Shown here one piece after another: positions 26,802 to 38,266 of a stretch of DNA of 64,000 nucleotides. A program made the translations under genes and the position numbers. This DNA comes from Archegozetes longisetosus (lineage: Eukaryota > Arthropoda > Arachnida > Sarcoptiformes > Trhypochthoniidae): assembly GCA_018873245.2 (NCBI GenBank), contig JAEMBT020000006.1, forward strand, positions 9,569,855 to 9,633,854, written 5' to 3'. The number at the start of each line of letters is the position of its first letter. Within the stretch, counting starts at the first letter, position 1. The notes under the pieces were generated by a model. That model saw only the letters and a program-made list of their open reading frames with translations. It did no database searches and had not been told where the DNA came from.

Positions 26802-29800
26802 CAACCGTATGTAATCATCTAAACGAACATAACTCTACCCTTTAGGCTTAAACAGCTGAAATTTGAGCACATCCTCTATTTTTGCATTAAAAACAGTAAT
26901 TAATTGTTGTATCTTCATTCTAGTTTCAGAGCTTATGGTGTATTCTCTCATCTTTGATAATCAACGATAACTAAAAACCGATCATTAATCATTCGACTAA
27001 CTGAAACAAATTTTCTGCTCATTCTTACTCCAAGACTGACTGTTAAGTGATCTACAGAATATGAAAAACGAAGTGAAACTTTCAATTGTTTAGAGTAAAA
27101 TGGTTAATTGGTTTATTTTATTATTGATAAAAAGTTGGATTAAAAATGTATGTAACTCATTATATATTCATATGTCTAGTAGTTTTAGTTTTTTCCAACT
27201 TGTCATCATTCTAATTAAACCAATTATCCCAATTTGAATAAAATCAATTCTAATCAACTTTAGTGTAAGCTTTATTTGAATTTCGAAATTATTATCGACC
27301 ATAAAGAGAATTTCGACCACGAGATGCCTACTTTTTTAATTACAAAGCGTATGGTTTGATAGTATAGCGGCTTAAGTTTAGCATAACTAAAAAGGTTAAT
27401 AAACAACTTGAGTGTTAAGCTAATTAACATAACTTCTACTATGGTTACTAAATACTAATACAAGTTGACTAAAATCTACTTGTTCATCATCAACTGACAA
27501 ATAGCCTAGTTTGAATGTAAACCAACGTCAAGTGTTTCTTATACGAAAGCGTGATTGCGCTCAAGGCATTTGATGTTTTTTTTGTATTTATTTCATAAAT
27601 ATATTATATTTCTATCGCAGTCGCATCAAAGGATGGGATTTCCTACGAGGAAATGGGACTTATACTAAAGCAATAAATTTGAGCCTAACTAAAATGAGTT
27701 AAAGCGTAAAAACGCATTTTAATATCTCTATGAATATCTAATGCCAACAAATCCGACAAAACTGAATCATTTAAAATTACAATAATAATTATTATTATCT
27801 TCTATGCATTAATCTCACTCTAATCTAAGCTGATCGTTGCTGGCAAACCATTAATCACAATAAACATAGAGAACTCTGATTTGCTTTTATCGATAAAGTG
27901 TTGGCTGTTCACAGCTTTACTGAGGCATAAATATTGAAAGCCATATATGAACTGAATCCACATATCAGCTCAATTCATATACCAATTCTAACCCATATAC
28001 GAATTGCAATTGAAGCCAGTATTAATTCAAACTTATATATGAATAAATAGATAACTTGAAACAGTTGCCTAAATTGCTTCAGTCAGATTGACTTAATTAC
28101 AAAAAAGCTTTGAAGATATTCTCAATAATTATGATTAGTTTTAGAACAGGCACAAATGGTTGCATTAATACTTTATTTTGATGGCTATATTGGATGGGTC
28201 AGAAAATTAAGATTATCATCCTTTTCAGGGCGTTTAACGTTATTTTGAAATATTGTCAATCTAAATTTTACATTAAGTTTTAGGTTATCAAAGCCTATAT
28301 GAAATATTAGTTAAGAGTTAGATAAGACCTGTCAACACATCACTGCATCCAATTGACAATTTACTAAGTTATCAGTAAACTCAAATCTTCTTCTTTATCT
28401 TACCAACATAAACAAATTTAAGTCATATTCACGTCATATCTTTCTTAAGATATTCAATATGAGTCAATCTATCCAATGGTCTAACATTAATCAAATCTTT
28501 TTGATCACTCGTCTCGTCAGACATAAACAACTGACGACCAGTTGTTATACTTGATTTTGCTCAAACTAGCAAATTTGTTCAAGTTTGAACACTTATTTGG
28601 GGACGAACAATCAGAAAATGATATTTTAGAGATGAATAAACTTGAAAAGGCTTTAGTTGTGCGTAACACGCATTTGGATAAATATTTATTCACTCAGTCG
28701 TGTCAATGCTGAATAAAATATTAATGAGAAAATTAACAAATTTTGTGTGCCACTCATTTGCACTCGTTCAAATGTTTTGGTTGTGTTTTGATTTATGGAA
28801 AACGCTCTAACTCTAAAAGCTGCTTTAAAACTATTAACTTATTAATAACACATAAGTCATAACGAGAGAAGACCAAACAGTTCAAAATGGCTTATTAACA
28901 TAATTGTCAGACAAATCCTAACACTAAACCTTGAATTATCAAAATTTCACCTCATAATTAATATGTTGTCAAAGTTAAGGATTGATGGCTTTTTAAAACG
29001 TTGCTTCACTTTTTCTTATTGAAATACGAATCGTGTATTACATTAAGAGTGAAATTTTCATAATTTCAAGGGTTAATGTTAGGGTCAGTTTGACGATTAC
29101 ATCGATCGACTACTTGTTTTGCCTTATTCAACAAAAACAACAACAATACAAATGGAAAATCATTTTACTTAATTAACTGCAATGTGGTTTGGGCCATAAA
29201 TTGGCTGTAAGTTTAGTTTTGGTGTAGGCTTCAAATACTTGTACATTTTCATTATTTAGTTAATATTAATGCAATTTTGCTTCTAAACTAATTCTAACTT
29301 TATCGCTGCTCAACTTATTGTTTTCAATGCTAATTCAATTGATTTGTTCAAAATAAGCATAAAAGTTAAACTAAACGTTTAGTTCTATTGTTAGTTTGCA
29401 AAGTCTGCTAGCGATAAGTTGCGTAAATCAATACTCACAGAGATAGCAATAAAACTGATACGAACAGGAGTGCAATAGAATTGCAATAGGTTAAACAGGT
29501 GTTGCAATCTATGGACAAATGTTTAAGTGATGCAATGCTGGAGTGTTATTGCAATGAAATGTGGCTCATATTGAGTATTGAATAGATAAGGTGTAATGAA
29601 ACAGATTTGAAATATTGTCACGCTTTTACTATTTGATGACTTCTAATATATCTGTTGTTAAACATATTTTTAGATCATATAAATCCTACAAACAATTATT
29701 AATTCGTTTAAATAATCAATTCAATTATTCTATTATTAAAGTAAGTGTTTACTTAATTCATTTTTATTTCAATTTCCTTTTAATTGTTTATTTCTTATTC

Positions 29801-29897
29801 TATTGATGGTCTTTTAAGCCATGATACACTTATTTTAATTATCGATTCATATGACTTAACCATTAATTCTCATAAATAGAGAACAAATCAAACCAAA

Positions 29898-32534
29898 ATG
29901 AGTGGCGATAACAAAGTGGAATCAGTTTCTGCTCAATTGAGTTCAGTTAATTTGACTGATTTGTCACCACTTCCTCAATTCATTAATCAAAGAATAGCTC
30001 TTTGGGATAAGTTTAAAGAAAGATATTTGAAGGAGTTGTCTGAAAAGCCGAACACACCCATTAGTGTCAGCGCTAAGGATAAGAACGGAGAAGTCAAAGT
30101 AGTTGAAGGCCTCAGTTGGAAGAGTTCGCCTGCAGATATCGCCAAACAAATTGGATCCAAGTCCTGGTCTGATTCTTTAGTTATCTCTAAAGTTGATGGA
30201 GTTCTTTGGGATTTGGAACGACCTCTTGAGCAGAGTTGTAATCTTGAATTTTTAACTTTCGAGAATGAAGAAGGTATGGATTGATAGGATATTTTGGTTT
30301 AATATAAACAACAACCGGTATGTTAATGATTATCTTATAAAAGGTCGTCAAGTGTTTTGGCACTCGTCGGCACATATATTGGGCGAAGCCGTTGAACGAC
30401 TATACGGCGGTCATCTCTGTTATGGGCCTCCGATTGAGAGTGGATACTATTATGATGTGTTCATGTGTGGGTGTGGTGAAGGCCAGGAACAAAATGAATT
30501 GAGCGCCGTTTCGTCTACACATTTCAGCTCAATTGAGTCGTCGATGAAGAGTATTTGCAACGAAAAGCAACCTTTTGAGAGACTAGAGCTGAGCAAAGAT
30601 GAATTACTTGAAATGTTTTCCTACAATCAATTTAAAGTTCGTATTCTGAAAGACAAGATCAAAGAGGATCGAACTACAGTATATCGTTGCGGAACACTTA
30701 TCGATCTCTGTCGAGGGCCTCACGTTCGACACACTGGAAATGTGAAAGCCATTAAAGTTACTAAAGTAAGCATTTTATTCAATAATACGAATAGAGCTGA
30801 CATTAACGTATGCAATAAAAACAAAGTCATTATCGATTGGCTTCTCTTTTGCATCTGCGACCAAATCTTTACTTTGATTAATGATTTTTCTTTGCTTCCT
30901 ATCGAAAACGTGTGTCTTTTGTTTGGAAATGAAATACAAATAATTATGGAAAGAATGTATAAATAATAAATACTTATTTCATCAATAGTCTGGTTCAGCG
31001 TTTTGGGAGGGAAAGGCTGACGCAGAGAGACTGCAACGAGTTTATGGCATTTCATTCCCTGACCCCAAGCAATTGCGTGAATGGCAGCGGTTTCAAGAAG
31101 AAGCGGCTAAACGTGATCACAGAAAGTTGGGACGCGAACAAGGATTGTATTTTTTCCACGAACTGAGTCCTGGATCTTGTTTTTTCGCACCAAAAGGAGC
31201 GCATATTTATAATACATTAATTGAATTTATTCGGGTATTTCATCAGATTTATTGATTTGCTGATTTATCTTTTCACTTGATGGTTTTCTTCTTAACTTAG
31301 AGTGAATATCGAAAGCGTGGTTTCCAAGAAGTCATATCTCCTAACATTTTTAATTTAAAGCTATGGAATATTTCAGGTCATAGCGAACATTATTCCGACA
31401 ATATGTTTATATTTGATGTCGACAAAGAAAAGTTTGGTTTGAAGCCTATGAACTGCCCCGGACATTGTCTCATATTTGATTCAGACGTCAGGTCGTGGAG
31501 GGAATTACCGCTTAGATACGCAGATTTTGGTGTACTTCACAGAAACGAATTGTCTGGTGCTTTGACTGGTTTGACAAGAGTTAGACGTTTTCAACAGGAT
31601 GACGCGCACATTTTCTGCACTGTCGATCAGGTCTCTTAGAAGTAAATTCATTAAAATTACAATAAATTCATCGATCCTTTCACTATAATCAGATAACAGA
31701 TGAAATAAAAGGCGCCTTAGATTTTCTTCAAGTCGTTTATTCAGTGTTTGGATTTACTTTTGATTTGTGTCTATCAACTCGTCCCGAAGCATTTTTGGGT
31801 GATATTGAAGTGTGGAACAATGCAGAGGCAGCTCTGGCTAAGGCTTTGGATTCAGCGCAACTCAAGTGGAAACTGAATGAAGGGGACGGAGCTTTCTATG
31901 GACCAAAAATTGACATCACTATTAATGATGCTTTAAAAAGACCATACCAGTGCGCTACAATTCAACTCGATTTTCAACTGCCGATTAGGTTCAACTTGAG
32001 CTACAGTAGTGAAGATGGTGTTAAAAAACGACCCGTTATTATTCATAGAGCTGTTTTGGGATCAATTGAACGTTTTATGGCTATAATCACTGAAAATTTC
32101 GCCGGAAAATGGTATAACTGTTTGTCTCATACTCTTGTTCGCATTCAGATTGTGCATCTATTTTGAACTTAACCATTAAATTTAATTACAGGCCTTTCTG
32201 GTTATCCCCACGTCAAGCGATTGTGTTACCAGTCGGGCCGAACGGTAACGAATATGCTGAACAAGTGAAAAAAGATTTGTTTGAAGCAGGCTTTCAAGTT
32301 GACACTGAATTAGATCCCGGACTCACCATCAATAAGAAAGTTAGAAATGCGCAGTTGGCTCAGTACAACTTCATCCTTGTTGTCGGTGACAGAGAAATAG
32401 CCAATAAAAGTGTGAACGTGCGAACAAGAGATAATAAGATACACGGAGAATGTTCTGTCGCTGACCTGATCGAAAAATTCAAAAGGTTTAAACAAGACAA
32501 AGTATTGAATGCTGAAGAAATCTTTAACAACTAA
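29898..32534 (+). CDS. TARS1: Threonyl-tRNA synthetase, cytosolic type, complete
   Basis: Charges tRNA-Thr with threonine, with editing of mischarged serine. Exons: 29898-30273, 30344-30765, 30989-31234, 31301-31630, 31693-32111, 32192-32534; all phases match and give 711 residues, the usual length. Order: N-terminal extension, TGS domain (about 50-125), editing domain with HSSAH (His132, His136) and CRGPH (Cys248, His252), class II catalytic core, anticodon-binding domain ending [19 protein letters not shown]. The catalytic zinc ligands are all present: Cys400 in MNCPGHC, His451 in QQDDAHIF, His576 in [13 protein letters not shown]. Motif 2 is [13 protein letters not shown]. The phrase [22 protein letters not shown] is typical of cytosolic rather than mitochondrial enzymes, and no transit peptide is evident. 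The acceptor at 30343 lacks a clear pyrimidine tract but is fixed by frame. The start codon sits in AAACCAAAATGAG, a good context. Confidence 0.97.
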
Positions 32535-32736
32535 AATAGCATCAAGTTATTATTTATCGATTATATGCACATTTTTATTTGTCTTAACTTCAAACCAAAT
32601 CCCTTGTAATTCGATTACAATGCAGAATAAAGAGAATAATTGAACATTTTTTTCATGTAAAATATTTAACTAAACTTCAAGTAATGGTTACGGCAATAAA
32701 TTTATAAAATATTTTTTAATATTTTATAACTTTACA
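32535..32736. other. Convergent 3' spacer between ThrRS and the IPI1/TEX10 homologue
   Basis: About 200 bp must hold both 3' UTRs. An AATAAA at 32626-32631 could end the ThrRS transcript; a TTTATT near 32573-32579 gives an AATAAA on the minus strand for the other gene. If both are used, the two transcripts overlap. Confidence 0.45.
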
Positions 32737-33810
32737 CTATTTTTTAGTAAGCTTTAAATAATTATTCAGCGAAACGACTAACTCATTTTTCAAATGCGAT
32801 ATCAATTGTTGTTGTTGTCGATTGGATTTCTTGTTTGCATTAGCAGAAACGATATTAACTGATGGTATTTCGCCATTGATTGCAATCGGAGACAAACCAA
32901 TAGTTGCACAAATATTTAAAACAGAAATCGCTCTTCTCGCTTCAGCTACCGAAAAAGACAACTGTTTGCTGTCTTTTGTTAGTAAAAGTTTCAAATCTTT
33001 GGTAACAATGTTTTCCACAACTGTTAAGAATTTATCTTTAGTATCACCCGAAGTATTGATTTGAAAACTTAAATTAAACTGAGGCGAAGGCATATTGTTA
33101 TCGCTAATAATGTTATTAAGATCACAATAACAGTTATCTGTTGACCACTTGAAAACTGGCGAATCTTTAGTCACTTCACGTAACTGATTATTCTTGTCAT
33201 TTTGTTTGATTAACCAAATTAGTTTAGAACAAATATCATAATCATTAGCGTCAATATAGGTTTTATTAGCAATTCTTGTAGTGGTCATTTGCATCAATTG
33301 GTCGTACAATGAATGGTGGCATTTTTCTATTATATAAGACAACAATTTTTGTGAATCGTTTACTATGTTTGGGTCGATGTGAGTTAAGCCACAGTTAATA
33401 TACGTCAATATCATAGCCATTATCGGAGAAATACTATTATTACTATTTTTACTGTTTTCTAAAACCGAAATGCATTGTTTGATGCACTTAATGGCATCAC
33501 TTCTCACTCTTTTGTCTTCATCGTTAAGATATTTGGAAACAGTATTAATAACTTCTCCACTGTTGGTCTTTATGTTTGTTGGGCTCAACGAGTCGCTTAA
33601 TCTATTGAGACATAAGAGCTTTATTTGACTATTAATACCAACACTGTTGGACAATGTCTTAATCGGGTCTTTACATCTCGATTCAGACTCTTTCAGTATA
33701 ATTTTCTTTGACTTGAATTCAGTTTTCGTGTCATTCGTTGAGCGCAATAGTTTTCGCCCAACTTTTAGTTTGATTTTTTGGAAATCCTTTTCTTTCTTCT
33801 TTTTAGCCAT
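32737..33810 (-). CDS. TEX10: IPI1/TEX10-like ribosome-biogenesis protein, intronless
   Basis: A 357-residue single-exon protein. The lysine-rich N-terminus MAKKKKEKDFQKIKLKVGRK followed by NDTKTEFKSKKIILKE is the recognisable signature of the Ipi1/TEX10 family, nuclear proteins of the Rix1 complex acting in maturation of the large ribosomal subunit. Next comes a HEAT/armadillo-like stretch (about 60-170) with LNDEDKRVRSDAIKCIKQC and NCGLTHIDPNIVNDSQKLLSYII, matching the family pattern of a conserved THI segment. The C-terminal half is Asn/Ser-rich and I could not match it. The length is close to yeast Ipi1 and far below vertebrate TEX10, so this is a short form. It shares an 826-bp upstream spacer with the divergent Lines gene. 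Confidence 0.8.
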   Translation of the reverse strand: MAKKKKEKDFQKIKLKVGRKLLRSTNDTKTEFKSKKIILKESESRCKDPIKTLSNSVGINSQIKLLCLNRLSDSLSPTNIKTNSGEVINTVSKYLNDEDKRVRSDAIKCIKQCISVLENSKNSNNSISPIMAMILTYINCGLTHIDPNIVNDSQKLLSYIIEKCHHSLYDQLMQMTTTRIANKTYIDANDYDICSKLIWLIKQNDKNNQLREVTKDSPVFKWSTDNCYCDLNNIISDNNMPSPQFNLSFQINTSGDTKDKFLTVVENIVTKDLKLLLTKDSKQLSFSVAEARRAISVLNICATIGLSPIAINGEIPSVNIVSANANKKSNRQQQQLISHLKNELVVSLNNYLKLTKK

Positions 33811-34636
33811 TTATTGATCAGTGATTTCAAACAATTTGGATGTAATATTAAGTCTGTTGTATGAATTACTCAATGTTTTATTGAGTTTGAAGTTTAACTT
33901 TTGATACTTAACAGATATTTAAATATCTTTAGAAACCTAAAAGACACGCTTTTAGTAGCACATGGATTGGGGTCTTTTCAGCATTAAATACGCTATAACT
34001 AAATCATAAATACTTGACAAATTTTCATACTTTTCAATTTAGTTTTGATTAAAGTTAAGTCTAAATCACATCTTAATTGATAGTTCCGAAAATTATTAGC
34101 AATTATAAGTTGGTATGAATTAAATTAATCGAATTTTAGTGAAGTTGATTGAATAGTTGAACATTGAATCTTATTTATTACAACACAATCCATACTTGAT
34201 TCAAACTTTTTATTGTTAGTATTCTTGTTTACTTCTCCAGTTTCTTACGCTTTAATTGCTAGCAAATATATATCACTTTAACTAATTAACAATTGAATTA
34301 AGTATTTGAAAACGTTTCTTCGACAAATCCTAATAAAAATAGAGAGAAATACAAATCAACTGATAATTGGTCATCGATTTATGTGAGAGGTAGGAATGAT
34401 TTCAATATTGATTTCGTACTTAATTCTTGTATTTGTTTCATTTCTAAACAATACTCTCAAAGATATTCAATTCATTACAATTGAGTCAAATGATTTTTTT
34501 TAACTTTCATCAAATCGTGTTTGTCTTGAAAGGTCAAACAACTCAGAAGTTGTCACCAACACAAAAGTTTAACGTAAATTAGTTGAACTTTGAGTTAATA
34601 AGTTGATAGTTTTGATGCTAATATTTAATTATATTT
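33811..34636. other. Divergent intergenic region (IPI1/TEX10 homologue and Lines)
   Basis: Both neighbours are transcribed away from this 826-bp stretch, so it should hold both promoters and 5' UTRs. I see no TATA-type or other named element that I can support. It is uniformly AT-rich. Confidence 0.5.
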
Positions 34637-35910
34637 ATGGAAATGAGCGAAAGTGACAAAACAATAAGCGAATCACAACTGATTACTAAAGACTATATTT
34701 TGTCTCTTATAAACAATAATGAACGGGATTCACTGTTGATATGTTTGCACAAAATTGTGTTGAAAGATGTGACCATTTCTATTGAATTGAACGATGATCT
34801 AATTGATCTCTTATTGAAAATACATTGCACTCATTCTGATGATTATGTTAAGTATGTTTCTGCTAAAATAATAATCAATTGTGTGATTAATCATATGATT
34901 GACATCGACTGTTTGTTCAAATATGACTTGTGGCATTGTTTCTCTCAGTTGTGTAAACTTTTAAGTGATTTATTGACTAAAATTGCAATAGAGGAATGTG
35001 TGAACTATCAATCAATTTTAACTTATATTTCATACAATTTGAGTCAAATATGTGAACCTAATTATAATTTTTGTCAAAATCACTGCTTGTGCTATACCTT
35101 AGAAGTGGTCAACCATATTTATGGCAAAGCAGATGATCAGAACTTAAATAACATTGTGATCACTTTCATTAAACTTTACAAACTTCAACAAAAGCGTTGT
35201 TTTGATCACAAATTTCTAAATTTGCTCAACTCTATCGTCAAAGAAAGTGAAAATAATTTAATCACAATTCAATCGATTTGCGAATGGATCTTCGACAACA
35301 ATTTTTGAGTGATTGCATAAATATTAGTAATAATTTGTATGGTTTTGGAGGCAAATGTTTGTCTGACGCTAATGAATTGGATGATGAATGTGGATTTGAT
35401 CTTATAATACTCCGCAAATTGACTCTCTTATATTTAAATACATTGAGCTCAGCATTCGTTATGAAATCCACTTCTAATCAAATAATCAAAACTCGTTTAC
35501 AAACTATTTCCAATTTTGTCCGAAATAAATCCAGTAAAATGAGTGAAAGCGATTGGATTATTCAGTTGTTTATCGAAGAAGACGTTCAACTTCTAAATGC
35601 ATTGTATTTCATAGTAAAATTAAACGATAATGAATTGTCTCATCGTTTAATGAGTCAATTTATTGAAGCCATTCATAACGACAAATCTGTTCTGTTAGAC
35701 ATGTTATGCAATGACGATGAAACAGCTACCAGTTTATTGAAACTATTGTTAATTTATCTTAAACTAAGCGATATTACAACCAATATTGCAATAAATGTGA
35801 GAAATGTTTTGCTGGAACTATGTCACAAAATAGAAAGATTGACATCAAAAAAGTTATTCCCTTATAATGTAAAACCATTGATAAAATTATTGAATAAATT
35901 GAAAATATAA
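34637..35910 (+). CDS. LINS1: Lines homologue (LINS1 family), with one frame break
   Basis: Lines proteins modulate Wingless/Wnt output in Drosophila and have a conserved human homologue, LINS1. The first part runs from ATG 34637 to a stop at 35306-35308; the second continues in another frame to 35910. Together they give about 424 residues with no intron. The second part carries the family C-terminal signature: WIIQLFIEEDVQLLNALYF, then DMLCNDDETATSLLKLLLIYL, and the end KKLFPYNVKPLIKLLNKL, which matches the LFPYNP-type end I know from human LINS1. The frame is lost at a run of five T at 35302-35306; six would join the frames as NNFLSDCIN. The protein is clearly shorter than the fly and human ones. 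Its 3' end lies 43 bp from pygopus on the other strand. A sequencing indel is the simplest reading; a recent loss of function is possible. Confidence 0.82.
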
Positions 35911-35953
35911 TACAGATATAGAAATAACAGTGAGATTAATTGTTAAATTAAAA

Positions 35954-36697
35954 TCAGGGCTTGAATTTGACCAAAGGAATAGTCTTATTGCTGGCGCATT
36001 TGTCGCAAACCCATTCGGCGTAAACTTCTTGAGTCAAAAGGAAGTAAGCCCTTTCACTAATTCCAGTACAGATCCGATGGAACCAAAAGTTACATCCGCT
36101 CTCGCAAAGAATCGCTTGATCGTTATCGTGAACTTCCTTGTGACAAATGCCGCATGGATATATTGGCGGCGCGTTCGGGTTTGCAGGATTGAACACCATT
36201 GACTGTTCAGGTGGATAGATCTTGCCTGACATCAATGGGACCGGCTTTGGCGCTTGTGCTCCTGTCTGTGACTGCAATGATTGTGATTGTGGCCCCATTG
36301 GTCCCATCGAACCATTCGGTGCATTGCTCATCATACTATTATTTGGCGATTGGTTTGTTCCTTGAGGTGTCTGTTGTGATTGTGCTGTCGATTGTTGTGA
36401 TACTGCTTGTGATGATTGTTGTGGTGTGTCGTCGAATGGATTCGATGCTATGATTGTGTCGCCATATATGCCAATTGGTTGAGGAGGAATCAGTTCTAAC
36501 GCTTTATTATTGAGATTATTTGGATTATTATTATTCAAATTATTATTATTGCTATTGTTTTGATTATTATTTGAATTGTTATTTGCATTTGAAGTCCGTC
36601 TCTTCTTAGTTGTTTTTGCAGTTATTTCACTGTCATTGCCTTCATTACCACAATTACTGTTCTTGTTCTTCACCGAACCTTTTCTTTCGCGCGGCAT
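35954..36697 (-). CDS. pygo: Pygopus homologue, intronless
   Basis: A nuclear Wnt co-activator that binds BCL9/Legless and methylated histone H3 Lys4 through its PHD finger. The 247-residue protein has, in order: a basic nuclear-localisation segment (TAKTTKKRRTSNAN), an Asn-rich tract, the N-terminal homology motif IIASNPFDD (the NPF box), a long Gln/Ser/Pro-rich linker, and a C-terminal PHD finger starting YPCGICHKEVHDNDQAILCE and ending WVCDKC. The Cys4-His-Cys3 ligands are all visible, and the spacing follows vertebrate PYGO proteins closely. The start is in ATAATGCCGCGC. The protein is short for the family, with a compact linker. Tail to tail with Lines. Confidence 0.95.
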   Translation of the reverse strand: MPRERKGSVKNKNSNCGNEGNDSEITAKTTKKRRTSNANNNSNNNQNNSNNNNLNNNNPNNLNNKALELIPPQPIGIYGDTIIASNPFDDTPQQSSQAVSQQSTAQSQQTPQGTNQSPNNSMMSNAPNGSMGPMGPQSQSLQSQTGAQAPKPVPLMSGKIYPPEQSMVFNPANPNAPPIYPCGICHKEVHDNDQAILCESGCNFWFHRICTGISERAYFLLTQEVYAEWVCDKCASNKTIPLVKFKP

Positions 36698-37215
36698 TAT
36701 TTCACTTTAACATTAAGATTAATATTAATATAAATATTAGAAATTAAGCTGAAGTCGCTTTCGATCCAATAATAGCTACCATTTGGAGATCACTTTGTTT
36801 TGGATCGAACCAAACAATGCAACCGAAGGGGAGTTTCAAATGTACTCTCTCCGTGACTTACACTAAAGTTAACTTTACATTCAATAACCTAAAGCCATTA
36901 TAACAACTTTAACTTTTAAACTTATGCCAACTTTCCAAACACCTACCAGTTGGATGGTCAACGAATTATAATTTGATTTTGCAGTTTATTTCAAAATTAT
37001 TTTTAACTTTTACAGAGAATAAATTATAGAAATGACACTTAAGAATAATTTACTTGACTTAAGTCATACATCAATTGTTATACATTGTACTAAAGTTTAG
37101 GATTATCAAACGTTTTCAGTTACAGTTCAATAAATTATGTTATGGAAGATGTTAATGAAGATTAAAAACAGTAATAATTAATGTTTAGCTTGAACAGCTT
37201 CACCATATATTTATG
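36698..37215. other. Spacer upstream of pygopus and downstream of the LPMO gene
   Basis: Both neighbours lie on the minus strand, so this 518-bp stretch holds the pygopus promoter and the LPMO 3' UTR. The pygopus-proximal 150 bp are less AT-rich. A TTTATT at about 36989-36996 would be an AATAAA signal for the LPMO transcript. Nothing else is seen. Confidence 0.45.
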
Positions 37216-38266
37216 TCAAGCAAAACGTTTTTTATAAAACCATCGTTTGTTAACGTCTTCGATTCTATTGTTGCCAAGTGGTCCTCTTATGCCTTTTTCG
37301 TGTTCTACTGCTATATCAGCGCAGTTTCGATAAGTTTCTTGGGGCCCGCAACCAACAGCTTCCTTCCCGTTTTCACACAAACCCCAGTTATTAGCTATGG
37401 ATTAGAAATTAGGTTTTTGTTAAATCTCTTTGCTCTTTCATTAGATTTCGAGCCATAAACAAATGAAATGTTGAACACTGAGTTAAGTGGTTTTCAAAAC
37501 AGAATAAGTATTGAGCCTTGATTTTTCATTGATTTATTTGGTTGAATTTTGAAAACCATTTAACTAGATGTAAGAGATAGGTTTAACTGTATTGAGAAAA
37601 GATTTACCAGACTTCCAGTGCCACCTCAATATGCAATGACTGCATGTTCTATTCTCTGGCAACTTGATAGGAATCACAAACATTCCTCTTCGGTGAGTTT
37701 TCAACACGTATTCTTCACTTCCGTTCGTAGTTTTCAGTGGCTCAAAACAATTTTCAGTTTCTGAAATTGTTTCATTAAACCGATCGATTGAATGTATGAA
37801 TAATATGTAATCTTAAAAATACAAACCGATTTCATTGAAATTATTTCTCCAACACATATGGAACTGGAAGTTTCCAGCATGGTTGGCAACAAGTTCTATC
37901 ACTACATCAATAGTACTTCCAGGTGTATAAGTTCTTGTGGTTATGTTGGAAGCGTACGGACCCCCGGTCTCATGTCTTCTCTCGCGATCGAAGCCATCGC
38001 CACAAAGGCCGCATTTGCCTCCATTCGTTTGCCACTGAACCTGAATTTAAGGACTTATTACTAAACTTTTTCTGCCAACAACTAGAAAAATTTACTTTCA
38101 ATCCTCCACAGAACAGTTCGCTGTCTTCGTAATTGGGTGGTGTGTTGAAACCAAATCTCCACATAGTATTCCTAGCCGGCGGTTCCATAATGCGTCCATG
38201 TTGCGAAGATAACGATATAGCGTAGCAAGCAATGATGGATAAGAATAAGGCAATCCTATACTCCAT
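37216..38266 (-). CDS. AA15-type lytic polysaccharide monooxygenase, complete, four exons
   Basis: A secreted copper enzyme that oxidatively cleaves chitin or cellulose. Exons in coding order: 38266-38096, 38040-37827, 37760-37608, 37394-37216; phases match and give 238 residues. A 22-residue signal peptide (MEYRIALFLSIIACYAISLS then SQ) is followed by His23 in HGRIMEPPARNTMWRFGF, the N-terminal copper-brace histidine. The second brace histidine is in ELVANHAGNFQFHMCW. The cysteine-rich GGKCGLCGDGFD, the LPENRTCSHCILRWHWKSG segment and the end CGPQETYRNCADIAVE are typical of arthropod AA15 proteins; the Tyr in the last motif may be the axial ligand. The segment after the catalytic domain is short, so there is no separate carbohydrate-binding module. 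The start codon lies 342 bp from that of the divergent ORC4 gene. Confidence 0.94.

Larger units (their letters stand above)
24450..29897. other. Long spacer without recognisable genes
   Basis: It starts with the aquaglyceroporin 3' UTR; an AATAAA at 24559-24564 is a possible poly(A) signal. A somewhat GC-richer patch at about 24600-24680 gives open frames on both strands but nothing I recognise. CCTAA-like words occur at 24763-24812 and a dispersed motif at 26739. The last few hundred bases should hold the ThrRS promoter. Otherwise I see only AT-rich sequence. Confidence 0.5.

Noticed and set aside
30720-31055. Minus-strand open frame inside ThrRS
   Set aside because: It is antisense to ThrRS exon 2, an intron and exon 3; the plus strand explains the conservation.
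35295-35310. Programmed ribosomal frameshift in Lines
   Set aside because: AAC AAT TTT TGA does not form a standard slippery heptamer, and two other genes in the window have similar single-base losses.
35307-35325. A GT...AG pair as a tiny intron in Lines
   Set aside because: At 19 nt it is far too short for spliceosomal removal; a missing T explains the frame better.
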